Shown: piece by piece, positions 43,488 to 52,399 of the stretch
How the letters are laid out: every line of letters starts with the position of its first letter
How positions within the stretch are numbered: position 1 is the stretch's first letter
Assembly (NCBI GenBank): GCA_902760865.1
Contig: CACWID010000009.1
Coordinates: forward strand, 19,202-83,201
DNA: 64,000 bases
DNA from: an uncultured Bacteroidales bacterium
GTDB taxonomy: Bacteria > Bacteroidota > Bacteroidia > Bacteroidales > Muribaculaceae
Direction of reading: 5' to 3'
Notes under the pieces: model-generated
What the model saw: the letters and a program-made list of their open reading frames with translations, nothing else
The model's database searches: none
What the model was told of the DNA's origin: nothing
Program-made: the position numbers and the translations under genes

Positions 43488-44177
43488 TTAGTTGTTTAAA
43501 TCATTCAGCAGGTTGGGACGAAGGCGTCGTGTGCGCTCCAGCGATTGCTGCATCTTCCACTCGGCGATTTTTGCCGCATGGCCGCTCAGCAGGATTTCGG
43601 GCACGTGCCATCCGTTGAAGACCTCGGGGCGGGTATAGACCGGTGCCTCGATGAGTCCGTCCTGGAAAGAGTCGCTCAGGGCGCTCTGCTCGTCGCCGAT
43701 GGCACCGGGCAGCAGCCTCACGACGGCATCGGCAATGACGGCAGCAGGCAACTCGCCCCCGGTGAGGACATAGTCGCCGATAGTAATCTCCTTAGTGATC
43801 AGGTGCTCGCGAATGCGGTAGTCCACGCCCTTGTAATGGCCGCAGAGAATCATCAGGTTCTCCTTGAGCGACAGGGCGTTGGCCATGGGCTGGTCGAGTT
43901 GCTCGCCGTCGGGCGAGGTGAAGATGATCTCGTCATAGTCGCGCTGGCTCTTCAGCTCCTCCATGCAGCGAAAGACGGGTTCTATCTGCATGACCATGCC
44001 CGCCTCACCGCCGAAGGGGTAGTCATCGACCTTGCGGTGCTTGCGCAGACTCCAGTCGCGCAGGTTGTGGACGTGGATTTCCACCAGCCCCTTGTCCTGG
44101 GCGCGTTGCAGGATGGAGGTGTGTAGCGGCGACTCGAGCGCGTCGGGCATCACGGTGAGTATATCTATTCTCATCAT
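43488..44177 (-). CDS. trmD: tRNA (guanine-37 N1)-methyltransferase
   Basis: A 229-residue SPOUT-fold enzyme forming m1G37 next to the anticodon to prevent frameshifting. [16 protein letters not shown] at the start, the trefoil-knot SAM site [14 protein letters not shown] (G59-like) and [26 protein letters not shown], and the Asp-containing [24 protein letters not shown] end are all present. It starts eight bases after the phosphoesterase stop. Confidence 0.96.
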   Translation of the reverse strand: MMRIDILTVMPDALESPLHTSILQRAQDKGLVEIHVHNLRDWSLRKHRKVDDYPFGGEAGMVMQIEPVFRCMEELKSQRDYDEIIFTSPDGEQLDQPMANALSLKENLMILCGHYKGVDYRIREHLITKEITIGDYVLTGGELPAAVIADAVVRLLPGAIGDEQSALSDSFQDGLIEAPVYTRPEVFNGWHVPEILLSGHAAKIAEWKMQQSLERTRRLRPNLLNDLNN

Positions 44178-44184
44178 AATCAGT

Positions 44185-46011
44185 TTATCGGTTGTATATC
44201 AGTTGTATGATTGTGTTCACATCGGCAATGTTGACCTCGTTGTCGCCGTTACAGTCGGCCACGATGGGAGGACATGTTGACGGGCCTGTGCCCAGCATCA
44301 TGTTGATGATGAGGTTGATGTCGGCGATGGTGACCTCGTTGTCCATGTTCAGGTCGCCCACCATGAGGTCCTTCTCCTTCTTTTCCATCGCCAGGCTATA
44401 GGCGTGGGGGCGCTCGATGGCCTTGAGGTAGATGTTGCCGAAATTGTCAATCACCCTCACCGTGATCGGCTCACGTGAAGTCGAGGCCTGGGCCTTGAAC
44501 ATGTGGGTGTTGGGTGTCGTGGCGTAGTAGTAAGTGTAGTAGCCGGAGATGCTGTAGCGTGTCACATCATAGGCCAGGGTGTGGAAGGGATCCTCGGTGT
44601 AGATGCGCTGGCACGGCAACTGCCGGTTGCCCTCACAGATGCTCACCTGCCACCTGGGGTCATAGGAGAACACGTTGAACATCACCACATTGCTGTCGAG
44701 CGTGGCATAGTCCACGCGTGACGGATACTCGTTGAGGATGGCGCGCATCGTGGTGTTGGTGCGGTAGAAGTGGCTGACCGTGTTCATGTCGTAGAGGCGC
44801 ATCTGGCTCTCGCCCGCATGGATGGACTGGTAGGTCCACCGGGTGTCCTCGCCATCGACCGTCCAGCGCAAGTAGCCGGCCGGGCTGCCGTCCTGGTTGA
44901 TGTGATGACCGCTGGCGGCGCCCGTGTTCCACAGGTTGCCGCTGACGGTGGCGATGTTGTGCTCGGTGATGTGGCTGTAGCCTTGAGGCCTGGCCACGTA
45001 GTTGCCATGGGTGTGTCCGCTCATGATGTGGACGTTGTCATACTTGTTGAGCTTGGAGCACAGGGCGGAAGAGTTGTCCAGGCGTGCGTAGTAGCTGAAG
45101 GAGGACGAAATGCTCCAGACGGGAATGTGGAGACACACGACTACTGGCGTGTGGTAGTCCACGAAAGTCAGGTCCTTGGCCAGCCAGGTCATCTGCTCGG
45201 AGGTGATGCGTCCCTGATAGTTGCGGCTGCCGGCAATCCCCTCGGAGTAATCCTCGCCGGGATAGGCCTGGTTCAGGTAAACGACATCGTCGAGCACCAC
45301 ATAGTGCACCTTGCCCAGGTTGAAACTGTAGTAAGAGGGGCAGACGGCGTCGCGCCACAGCTGTGACGACTTCCAGTCGGTGTCGCTGCCTGCCGGGACG
45401 CTCGGGTCGTGGTCATGGTTGCCGATGACGGGCCACAGCGGCATGGGATAGCCGAAGTGGCGCATATCGGCCATGAAGTCGGTGAGGTCGTAGTCGTTCT
45501 GGTACCAGAAGACGTCCCAGGTGAGGTCGCCCAGCAGGACGGAATAGATGGGCGTGCCGTCGGCAATCGCTACCTCGTTGTTGAGGCTGGCCAAAAAGCC
45601 TTTCTTGAAGAAGGCCCGGTCGCTCATGCGTCGTGCCAGATGGGTGTCGGCTCCAAAGATGACGATGTGCCTGTCGTTGTCCACGCGGCGCAGCTGGAAG
45701 TCGTGCACCTCGGCAACGGAGACGTCGCTGGAGGAAAGCGGTGCCCAGAACTGGGGATTGAAGCCATCGGCAAGCAGGGGCTCATAGCCCCCGGGTAGGG
45801 TGTAGAAGACGTAGCCGTTCTCCTTGCCGCTGTTCATGGAATAGTGCCCTGAAGCATCGGTGAGAACCACCATATAACCGTCGCTGACGGGGACCCCGGC
45901 AATACCCTGACCGTCGCAGGTGATGGTGCCGCTCAGGTTCTGAGCAGCACACCATGCCGTGCCCATGAGCACGAGCAGCATTGTCAGGGATGTCACCTTG
46001 GGTATTATCAT
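44185..46011 (-). CDS. Exported calcineurin-like phosphoesterase with dockerin-like C-terminus
   Basis: A 608-residue protein: signal peptide (1-23), N-terminal carboxypeptidase-regulatory-like beta domain (about 25-110; [18 protein letters not shown]), metallophosphatase core with GADTH, GDLTWD, GNHDHD and GHTHGN metal-ligand motifs (about 118-340), a C-terminal calcineurin-associated beta domain (about 365-530), and two dockerin-like calcium loops ([18 protein letters not shown] and [18 protein letters not shown]). Cell-surface or secreted; substrate unknown. Shares one base (TAATG) with the upstream DUF4491 gene. Confidence 0.9.
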   Translation of the reverse strand: MIIPKVTSLTMLLVLMGTAWCAAQNLSGTITCDGQGIAGVPVSDGYMVVLTDASGHYSMNSGKENGYVFYTLPGGYEPLLADGFNPQFWAPLSSSDVSVAEVHDFQLRRVDNDRHIVIFGADTHLARRMSDRAFFKKGFLASLNNEVAIADGTPIYSVLLGDLTWDVFWYQNDYDLTDFMADMRHFGYPMPLWPVIGNHDHDPSVPAGSDTDWKSSQLWRDAVCPSYYSFNLGKVHYVVLDDVVYLNQAYPGEDYSEGIAGSRNYQGRITSEQMTWLAKDLTFVDYHTPVVVCLHIPVWSISSSFSYYARLDNSSALCSKLNKYDNVHIMSGHTHGNYVARPQGYSHITEHNIATVSGNLWNTGAASGHHINQDGSPAGYLRWTVDGEDTRWTYQSIHAGESQMRLYDMNTVSHFYRTNTTMRAILNEYPSRVDYATLDSNVVMFNVFSYDPRWQVSICEGNRQLPCQRIYTEDPFHTLAYDVTRYSISGYYTYYYATTPNTHMFKAQASTSREPITVRVIDNFGNIYLKAIERPHAYSLAMEKKEKDLMVGDLNMDNEVTIADINLIINMMLGTGPSTCPPIVADCNGDNEVNIADVNTIIQLIYNR

Positions 46012-46349
46012 TATTTGTCTTCAGTTTCGTTGTTTTTGTCCCAGGGGTAGGTGCGCTTGGGGTTGCGGGGGAACCAGCCCTTGCGCACGCGCTCCTGCTG
46101 CTGGGCCATCTCCTTGATGCCCCAGAAGCACGAGAATGCTCCCACGCCCATCAGTGCCGATAGCAGCACGTTATTGACTAGCAGTGAACCGAGGCACAGC
46201 AAAATGCCGGCAGCCAGAAACACCCACTTGAAGCCTTGTCCGAAGTGGTATTCTCCCTTGATGACGAGGGGGTGGCAGATGCCGATAATCAAAAACGAGC
46301 ACAGGCCTAGAACCAGCCCCTGCAGGTGATATGTCGATAGAAATTCCAT
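46011..46349 (-). CDS. DUF4491 family membrane protein
   Basis: A 112-residue Bacteroidales protein with three helices (about 10-28, 38-58, 62-80), the signature STYHLQGLVLGLCSFLIIGICHPLVIKGEYHFG, and a basic cytoplasmic tail RVRKGWFPRNPKRTY. Function unknown. First gene of the leftward unit leading to trmD. Confidence 0.85.
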   Translation of the reverse strand: MEFLSTYHLQGLVLGLCSFLIIGICHPLVIKGEYHFGQGFKWVFLAAGILLCLGSLLVNNVLLSALMGVGAFSCFWGIKEMAQQQERVRKGWFPRNPKRTYPWDKNNETEDK

Positions 46350-46413
46350 TATGTTGTGTAGATTAATTGCCGCTCATGGGGTCCCTCTCAGGACCACCTC
46401 AAAAAATGTCCCG

Positions 46414-46421
46414 CAAAGATA
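46414..46421 (-). promoter_or_regulatory. -7 element of the DUF4491-phosphoesterase-trmD unit
   Basis: Leftward TATCTTTG, leader about 60 bases. Confidence 0.6.
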
Positions 46422-46491
46422 CAATTTTTACCCCACATCACCACGCGAATAATCCTTAAATAGTGTTATTCTTGATTCAAGATGAACACAG

Positions 46492-46962
46492 TCAAAACAG
46501 GGGGCCGAAAGAGAATGCATAAAGGATGAGGCTGCCAAAGAGGTAACTGGCGACATTGGCAAGCAGGGTGGATTTCATGATTTGGCGGTTTGAGTAACGC
46601 TTGCGCAGCATGAGCCAGTTGATGAGAGCCTCGATCAGCACCGACAGCACAAAAGCGATGAGGTAAATCAGGCAGAACCCTAGCAGGCCATCGCGGGAAC
46701 TGATGTCAATCTCGTGGGTGCTTACCCATGGAAACCACACCACCAGAATCCAGCCACCGTTAAGTATCAAGGTTGTGATGATGCCCGCCAGTCCACTGAC
46801 GAAGTTGCTCAGGAATGCTGCGCCGGTAATGTGCCGGTCCAGGCGCTTCTTGCACAGCCGTTTAGACATTAGCCACGCTTCGAGCAGGATAATCAGTATC
46901 ATGAATACCCAACCCTGTGGCAGGAAAGCAAAAATTCCAAAGGAAACATTCAGTAGTAGCAT
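46492..46962 (-). CDS. Polytopic membrane protein, unknown
   Basis: A 156-residue protein with four or five hydrophobic segments (about 1-28, 45-72, 88-112, 130-152) and a basic loop KRLCKKRLDRH. No family recognised. It stands alone between the zinc-ribbon gene and the DUF4491 unit, without an obvious promoter or terminator. Confidence 0.65.
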   Translation of the reverse strand: MLLLNVSFGIFAFLPQGWVFMILIILLEAWLMSKRLCKKRLDRHITGAAFLSNFVSGLAGIITTLILNGGWILVVWFPWVSTHEIDISSRDGLLGFCLIYLIAFVLSVLIEALINWLMLRKRYSNRQIMKSTLLANVASYLFGSLILYAFSFGPLF

Positions 46963-47036
46963 GATGCAGTCTTAGGTATTGCTAAATCCTTAGGCTTTTT
47001 GTGATGTCGTTCAACAGGCAGAAAGACCGATGGGTC

Positions 47037-47480
47037 CTATTGCAAGGCTTCGAGGAGGAGGCCGAAGAAGACGTAGGCGGCGAACAGGACGAGGGTGAAG
47101 ATGATGGTGCGGCCCAGGCAGCCCAGGGCGCTCATGCCCTGCTGGCTCTTCTTTTTCTTGGATTTCTTTTTGGGCTTCTTCTTGGTGTCGCTGTTGCCTG
47201 AGAGGCCGGTGTAGCGATAGGATGTGGATGCCTGCTTCATGCGTGTCTTGGGTGGGGGAGGGGTAGATGTGGTCTTGGTCCGCTTGGGAGGGGGCGGGGT
47301 GGACGAGGATGCGGTAGCGTCGGCGTCGGCCTTGTCATAACGGGCGGCAACGCGGGCATTGGGCACTGGCTGTCGGGCCTGCAGCAAGCACTGCGGGCAG
47401 ATGATGACACCGTCATTGGCAATGAGTTGCTCATTGCTGATGTCGAGCTTTTTGCCGCATTTGGGACAGGTCCAGCGCAT
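47037..47480 (-). CDS. Zinc-ribbon membrane protein (paralogous N-terminus with 59.6-kb gene)
   Basis: A 147-residue protein: N-terminal zinc ribbon WTCPKCGKKLDI ... VIICPQCLLQ (two CxxC pairs, about 4-32), a long Pro/Thr/Lys linker, a lysine-rich patch (KKKPKKKSKKKKSQ), and one C-terminal membrane helix (about 123-142). The first 35 residues match the start of the protein at 59556-60248 (YTCPKCGKKMEL ... VICPQCLCQ). Function unknown. It may be the last gene of the tubulin/actin-like unit, after a heptamer array. Confidence 0.75.
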   Translation of the reverse strand: MRWTCPKCGKKLDISNEQLIANDGVIICPQCLLQARQPVPNARVAARYDKADADATASSSTPPPPKRTKTTSTPPPPKTRMKQASTSYRYTGLSGNSDTKKKPKKKSKKKKSQQGMSALGCLGRTIIFTLVLFAAYVFFGLLLEALQ

Positions 47481-47487
47481 TTGTTTT

Positions 47488-47640
47488 TTTAGCCATTAGC
47501 CATTAGCCATTAGCCATTAGCCATTAGCCGTTAGCTGTTAGCCTTTAGCCATTAGGTGTTAGGCTTTAGGAAATAGGTTAAAAACGGTATTGAACATTTG
47601 TAACCTAAAACCTAAAGCCTAAAACCTAAGGTTTGTTTTA
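47488..47640. repeat. TTAGNNN heptamer array plus TAAAACC-type units
   Basis: About a dozen TTAGCCA/TTAGCCG/TTAGCTG/TTAGGCT units (47488-47570) are followed by AACCTAAAACCTAAAGCCTA, their partial complement (47600-47635). The region can fold on itself (TTAGGCTTTAGG with CCTAAAGCCTAA). Confidence 0.85.
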
Positions 47641-48789
47641 TCCCTCGTAGTGGATGATGGCCTTGACAACAACGTGCCACTTGCCGTCGATGAACTCGGC
47701 TTCACCGGGACGGTCGGTCACGATGCGAGTGCCGCTGGGAATCTGGATGGCATTGCCGGAGCAGGCACGAATCAGGTTCTCGGCGGGCATCATCAGCGCG
47801 AAGCTGTGCACCTCGGGCTTGTCGATGACCTCGAACTGGCCATGCTTGCCGTCAAACGTGGTGAGCACATAGATGCTGTTGCCGGGCTCGAAGGAGTCGC
47901 TGACGCGAGTGAAGTCGTCGTTGTCGTCTGGCTTGCTGGTGAACAGGTTCAGCACTTCGCCCTCTTCGTTGCCGTCGGCGGGAACTTCCTCTTCCTCAAT
48001 TTGGGGAGCCTCCTCGGTGATGGGGTCAGCCTCGATTCCCGGGATTCCGGTTTTGCCGGTCAGGCGAATGGAGAGCGCCTTCATCTGGTTGGCGGCATCG
48101 GTCGAGAACTCCTGCAGGTTGACGTTGGTGCGCTCAATCTCACGGGCGAAGGAGCGTTGCATCTCCTTGATCTTGCCGCGATTGCTCAGCGCGGTGAGCA
48201 GTGCGCAGAGGCCCAGCAGCGAGCCGAGGATGCCCAGCCACAGGGGCAGGTTGGCGCTGCATGACATGCCGCTGTCCTTCTTGGCGACTGCGGTGCCGGT
48301 AGCCCCTTCGTTGCCATTCTCATTCTCGCCCTCATTGACGGCATCGTTATTGCCGCCATCTTGAGGATTCGTCTCGGGAACAGCATTGGCCATTTCAGGA
48401 TGCTCGGTGATGTAAGCCTGGAATTCGGGCTCAACGAGTTTCCAGATCTGGGGCGACACCAGTTCCTTGAGGTCGTTGATGCTGCCGCCACGGCCTTCTT
48501 CCTTCTTGAACTCGTTGTAGATTTTTTCCCACTTGCGGCCCTGACCGCCATAGACCTCGTTGAGGTTTTCCAGCGTGTAGCCCTGCGGGAACTGCGACTT
48601 GATTTCCTCGATCTTCTTGCCGAAGCGTCGGTCACAAGCCGTGAAGTGGGCACAGGTGGCGATGCCCTGCTTCCACAGAGCGGGTGCCAGCGGTTGGTCG
48701 GCATTCAGTTGTTGCGGTTGCGGTTGTTGCGCCATTGCCGAGATGGCGAGGCAGATGATGGCTGCCATGATAAAAGTGATGCGTTTCAT
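47638..48789 (-). CDS. Single-span membrane protein with periplasmic and cytoplasmic halves, unknown
   Basis: A 383-residue protein: signal peptide (1-20, ending AMAQ), periplasmic domain (about 28-170) with a Cys pair (CAHFTAC) and an Asn/Glu/Gly-rich linker, one membrane helix (about 183-205; PLWLGILGSLLGLCALLTAL), a short coiled coil (KEMQRSFAREIERTNVNLQEF), an acidic linker and a C-terminal beta-rich domain (about 290-383). If the signal is cleaved, the C-terminal domain faces the cytoplasm, where it could contact the actin-like protein encoded just upstream. No family recognised. Confidence 0.7.
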   Translation of the reverse strand: MKRITFIMAAIICLAISAMAQQPQPQQLNADQPLAPALWKQGIATCAHFTACDRRFGKKIEEIKSQFPQGYTLENLNEVYGGQGRKWEKIYNEFKKEEGRGGSINDLKELVSPQIWKLVEPEFQAYITEHPEMANAVPETNPQDGGNNDAVNEGENENGNEGATGTAVAKKDSGMSCSANLPLWLGILGSLLGLCALLTALSNRGKIKEMQRSFAREIERTNVNLQEFSTDAANQMKALSIRLTGKTGIPGIEADPITEEAPQIEEEEVPADGNEEGEVLNLFTSKPDDNDDFTRVSDSFEPGNSIYVLTTFDGKHGQFEVIDKPEVHSFALMMPAENLIRACSGNAIQIPSGTRIVTDRPGEAEFIDGKWHVVVKAIIHYEG

Positions 48790-48794
48790 AACTT

Positions 48795-48872
48795 TTGAAA
48801 AGTTTTCAGTTTTCAGTTTTCGGTTGTCAGATTCTGCGGCTGCCGCTGAAAACTGACAACTGATGACTTACA
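48795..48872. repeat. CAGTTNT heptamer array with hairpin core
   Basis: CAGTTTT, CAGTTTT and CGGTTGT units lead to a CTGCGGCTGCCGC core and the complementary CTGAAAACTGACAACTGA. It shares layout and core with the repeat at 33335-33410. Confidence 0.75.
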
Positions 48873-48883
48873 ACTAATTATTA

Positions 48884-51800
48884 TTATTGATTAAACTTGC
48901 TGATAACGTCGTTGCGCATATTCTTGAGCAGATTGTGCCTGATGACGCCGATGACGGGATAGAAGAAGGGCACGTCCTCGACGATGTCGGTGGCATTGTA
49001 TCTTCCCTTCAGGAAGGTGTTGATGCCGGCCGTGAGGTAGTTGGCGAGGTTGTCGCTGAGCACGCTCTCGAAGAGGCGCAGCACATTGTTCTCGATGCCG
49101 AACTCGTCCTTGACCGTAGCGTCGCACAGGTCCACAAAGAACTGGTTGAACTCTTTGACCTTCTCGACCAGCTTGTCGCGCACCTCGATGGACTCAACCT
49201 GAGCCATCGTGAGGTCGTCCTCGCCGAGCATCGAGCAGCAGTATCGCATGCGCTTGACGCTGGTGGCGTTGTAGCGTGCGACGTCGGCCTGGCCCTCAAG
49301 CCGCTTGTTCTCGAGCTTGATGCCGCCGCGGCAGGTGATCTGCTTGGGGCACTTGTCCTCAATCTTGATTTCGAACAGCTCGGTGTACTGCTTGCCATAG
49401 ACGCGCTCGACAATCATCTGGGTGAGCCTGTTGATGCGGCTCATGGACCCGAGAATGTTCAGGATCTTGCTGCCGGTTCCCGAGAAGTAGATCTGCTTGG
49501 GCATCTCGTAGTCGCGCTGCTTCATCGCCTGGGCGATGTAGTAGATGATGGCCGAGTAGAAGTACATGAAGATGAGCCTGCGCTGTCCGTCGTTGCGCAG
49601 CAGTGCGTTGTAGCTATACAGGTTGCGGTCGATCTCGCGCAGGGTTCTCAGCTCCTCGACGTTCTCGATGGAGAACAGGAACGCGTTGATGTCCTCACTG
49701 CGCTTCTGTGCCATGATGTCGGCCAGGATGCTGCCCAGGTAGGCGATGTTGTTGCCCTTGTCGTTCTCGATGAGCTGCTTGAAGTAGCGGGTGTAGTGCT
49801 GCAGCAGCGGGTTGTTGTCGGCATCCTTGTCGGTGAAGCCGTCACCGAAGATGGCATTGCCGGCAAAGCGGAACGACGAGATGGCCACCGGTTTGCTGCT
49901 CATGCGGTCGCTGGTGGGCTGATAGATCACCGTGTCGCAGGTGCCGCCGCCGATGTCGATCGAGACGTAGCTGCTGCCGGCCACCTCGGCACCGCTGTAG
50001 TAGTAGGCGGGCGCGAGGCTCTCGGGGTAGGAGCGCAGGCGGTCGCTGTCGGCTCCGATGTAGGTGTTGAACAGTTCCGTCCAGGTGCGCTCGAGCGTGT
50101 CACGGTCGGCGCCGCCCATGCTGACGGGGTAGAAGTAAACGACCTCGGTGCGCCGCAGGTCGGCGTTCTCGAGCAGGGCTTTGGCCTTGATGAGCAACGT
50201 CAGCTCGCGCAGGAAGGCCTTGGCCAGGTCGGTGTCGCCTTTCCACTTGAGGTTGGTTGTCACCTCGTAGCCGTGGAAGTAACGACGCTCGTACAGGAAC
50301 GGGATGTTCACGTCGCTGAACAGGTTGCTGCCCATGCCGCTGTTCTCGTTGCGCGCCAGGGTGGAACGCAGCGGGAAGCCATAGACGTTGTCGATCTCGC
50401 GGGGCACGAACTCGACGCGCTGCACCTGCTCGGCATACTCCAGCGAGTGGGGCTTGTGCAGCGAGGCGACGAGCACCTGCTGCGAGCCGTACTCAAAGGT
50501 GAAGGGCTGTGAGGGCTGTCCCCGCTCGGCCCACTCGAGGTGGGTGTTGGTCGTGCCGAAGTCCACGGCAAAGATGAGCTCCTTGGCACTGGGGGCATAG
50601 GGCTTCCATTGCGGAATGATGACGCCAGTGCAACGGCCCAGGTGGTTCTGGACGCTGACCTCCATATAGTCAAACGAGCCGTCCACGTCATAGTAGGTCG
50701 TGCTGTAGCCCGAGTGGGAGCGTATGGCGTCGCGCACGTTCAGACCATCGGTCTTGATGCCGTTCTTGTAGAAACGCAGTGTCGCGCCGCCGTTCTCGAT
50801 CATGGTGAAGAGTTCGACGGTGTAGTCGTCGTTGGCGTCGGTCTTGACAAACGGGAATATCGAGGTGGACAGGGTGATGCCCATGACACGGCCGGTGCCG
50901 CGCCGCTCATCGAAGGTCCACGTGTGGTCGTTGATGGGGAAATACTTGCGAGAGAGCTCGATGTAGCGGTTCTCCCCCTTCTTGACGCGGATGCGCAGGG
51001 TCACCATCACGCTGCCGTCGGCAAACTCCTCGATGTCGAGGACGTGCCTGCCGGCAATGGTACCCTTGAGGTAGTCGGTATCAAAATAGGTGAACAGCAA
51101 GGGTTTCAAGGGCAGCAGGTAGCCGCAGGTGGGCTGCGGCGTGCGCGGCTTGAGGTTGCCGTCGAAGAAGTGGTCCGTGTCGATGATGCAGCCGCTTCCC
51201 AGGCGGACGATGGTGTCGGTCAGGAAGTCGTCGGTGGTGACAAAGGGGTATTGTATCGACGTGTCGGGCAACTTGCGGTCGCTCAAGGGGGTGTTCCCCG
51301 CAAAGACCTGAGTGGCGCTGTCCCACTCCTTGTCGATGTAGCGGAAGTGCTCTACGCTGCCGTTGAAGCCGTTGACGAGCACCAGAGGCAGCTCGCTCTT
51401 CTCCTGGGGCAGCGTCGGGGTGATGACAAAGTCGCTCTCACTGGCCGCCGTGCGGATGTCGAGGACGCGCTTGTGGTAGAACCTCGCTCCGAGCACACTG
51501 ACGTCGATGCCGCCGCCGAAGGGGTCGTAGCTGTGCTCCAGCTGCTCCAGCACGGTGCCGGCACGTCCCTCGTCGAGGGCGTCCAGGTTGGGAATGACCG
51601 TGGTGAGACGGCGATACAGGTCGGAACGGTTCTGCCGCATGGGCTCCAGGTTCTTCTGCATGTAGGCATATACCTCGCCGCAGTGGATGCGCAGGTTGGG
51701 GTAGGCGTTCATCAGCAGGTAGAAGTAATAGACGAAGTCCTCGTCGCGCTGCCACAGGTGACGCGTCTCGCCGAAGAGGCTCACGCCCTGTTCCACCTTG

Positions 51801-52327
51801 ATGGCGTCGATGGTACCTAATGCAGGCGCCGCCATCACTACCGAAGCCGGCGATGTGCCGCCGAGCACCTTGCGGTCCCACATGAGGATGTACCAGTCCT
51901 TGAGCATGTCGAAGTTATAGACCTTGTCGCTGCGCAGGAACAGGTCCAGCGTCTCGCCGTAGAGCTTGTGCTTGGGGTTCGCCTTGAGCTGCTCGATGCA
52001 CTCCTCGCGGTTCCAGCGGATGATGCGGAGATAGTCCTTATGGTTCTCGTAGTCAAAGAACAGCTGTGCGACATCCAGTGCATTGGACACCAGTCGCTCG
52101 TTCATGCGTGCTCCCCGCAGGTGGTCGTTGGCCAGTTGCTTGAAAGCATTCTTGACCAGGTCGAGCTGCGCCAGGGGGCTGGGGATGGCGGTGCGCGGGT
52201 TCTCGCTCAGTCCGCCGTCGGGGTCCTTGATGCGCGCTATGTCGTCGTCGGTATAGGGGGCATGGGCAATCCAGTCCTCCTCGCCGTTCTTGGTCGTGTT
52301 GTTGCTGTATGATAGAATCTCGCTCAT
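48884..52327 (-). CDS. Large protein with C-terminal actin/Hsp70-type ATPase domain
   Basis: An 1147-residue protein. The first half (about 1-575) is an unrecognised, partly beta-rich region. The second half has ASKHA-fold motifs in order: phosphate-1 IFAVDFGTTNTHLEW (near 582), phosphate-2 SYVSIDIGGGTCDTVIY (near 786) and an adenosine motif QIYFSGTGSKILNILGS (near 946). No signal peptide, so cytoplasmic. It recalls SrfB-like proteins, which also carry such a domain, but I cannot assign it. It follows the tubulin-like gene by 72 bases, and is flanked on both sides by short-repeat arrays. Confidence 0.8.
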   Translation of the reverse strand: MSEILSYSNNTTKNGEEDWIAHAPYTDDDIARIKDPDGGLSENPRTAIPSPLAQLDLVKNAFKQLANDHLRGARMNERLVSNALDVAQLFFDYENHKDYLRIIRWNREECIEQLKANPKHKLYGETLDLFLRSDKVYNFDMLKDWYILMWDRKVLGGTSPASVVMAAPALGTIDAIKVEQGVSLFGETRHLWQRDEDFVYYFYLLMNAYPNLRIHCGEVYAYMQKNLEPMRQNRSDLYRRLTTVIPNLDALDEGRAGTVLEQLEHSYDPFGGGIDVSVLGARFYHKRVLDIRTAASESDFVITPTLPQEKSELPLVLVNGFNGSVEHFRYIDKEWDSATQVFAGNTPLSDRKLPDTSIQYPFVTTDDFLTDTIVRLGSGCIIDTDHFFDGNLKPRTPQPTCGYLLPLKPLLFTYFDTDYLKGTIAGRHVLDIEEFADGSVMVTLRIRVKKGENRYIELSRKYFPINDHTWTFDERRGTGRVMGITLSTSIFPFVKTDANDDYTVELFTMIENGGATLRFYKNGIKTDGLNVRDAIRSHSGYSTTYYDVDGSFDYMEVSVQNHLGRCTGVIIPQWKPYAPSAKELIFAVDFGTTNTHLEWAERGQPSQPFTFEYGSQQVLVASLHKPHSLEYAEQVQRVEFVPREIDNVYGFPLRSTLARNENSGMGSNLFSDVNIPFLYERRYFHGYEVTTNLKWKGDTDLAKAFLRELTLLIKAKALLENADLRRTEVVYFYPVSMGGADRDTLERTWTELFNTYIGADSDRLRSYPESLAPAYYYSGAEVAGSSYVSIDIGGGTCDTVIYQPTSDRMSSKPVAISSFRFAGNAIFGDGFTDKDADNNPLLQHYTRYFKQLIENDKGNNIAYLGSILADIMAQKRSEDINAFLFSIENVEELRTLREIDRNLYSYNALLRNDGQRRLIFMYFYSAIIYYIAQAMKQRDYEMPKQIYFSGTGSKILNILGSMSRINRLTQMIVERVYGKQYTELFEIKIEDKCPKQITCRGGIKLENKRLEGQADVARYNATSVKRMRYCCSMLGEDDLTMAQVESIEVRDKLVEKVKEFNQFFVDLCDATVKDEFGIENNVLRLFESVLSDNLANYLTAGINTFLKGRYNATDIVEDVPFFYPVIGVIRHNLLKNMRNDVISKFNQ

Positions 52328-52337
52328 ATTCTTCTTT

Positions 52338-52392
52338 TTCTAGATATTCTAGATATCCTAGATGGTCTAGATAGTCTAGATGCTCTAGATAT
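52338..52392. repeat. CTAGANNNN nonamer array
   Basis: Six 9-base units beginning CTAGA (followed by TATT, TATC, TGGT, TAGT, TGCT, TATA) fill the gap between the tubulin-like and actin-like genes (one TATC unit reads CCTAGA at its junction). Same family as 34240-34316. Confidence 0.85.
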
Positions 52393-52399
52393 ATATGAT

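Noticed and set aside
47488-47640. CRISPR array
   Set aside because: Units are 7 bases with no unique spacers, and no cas gene is present.
48887-50512. 541-codon rightward frame opposite the ASKHA protein
   Set aside because: Shadow of a highly biased gene; the leftward frame has three ordered ATPase motifs.
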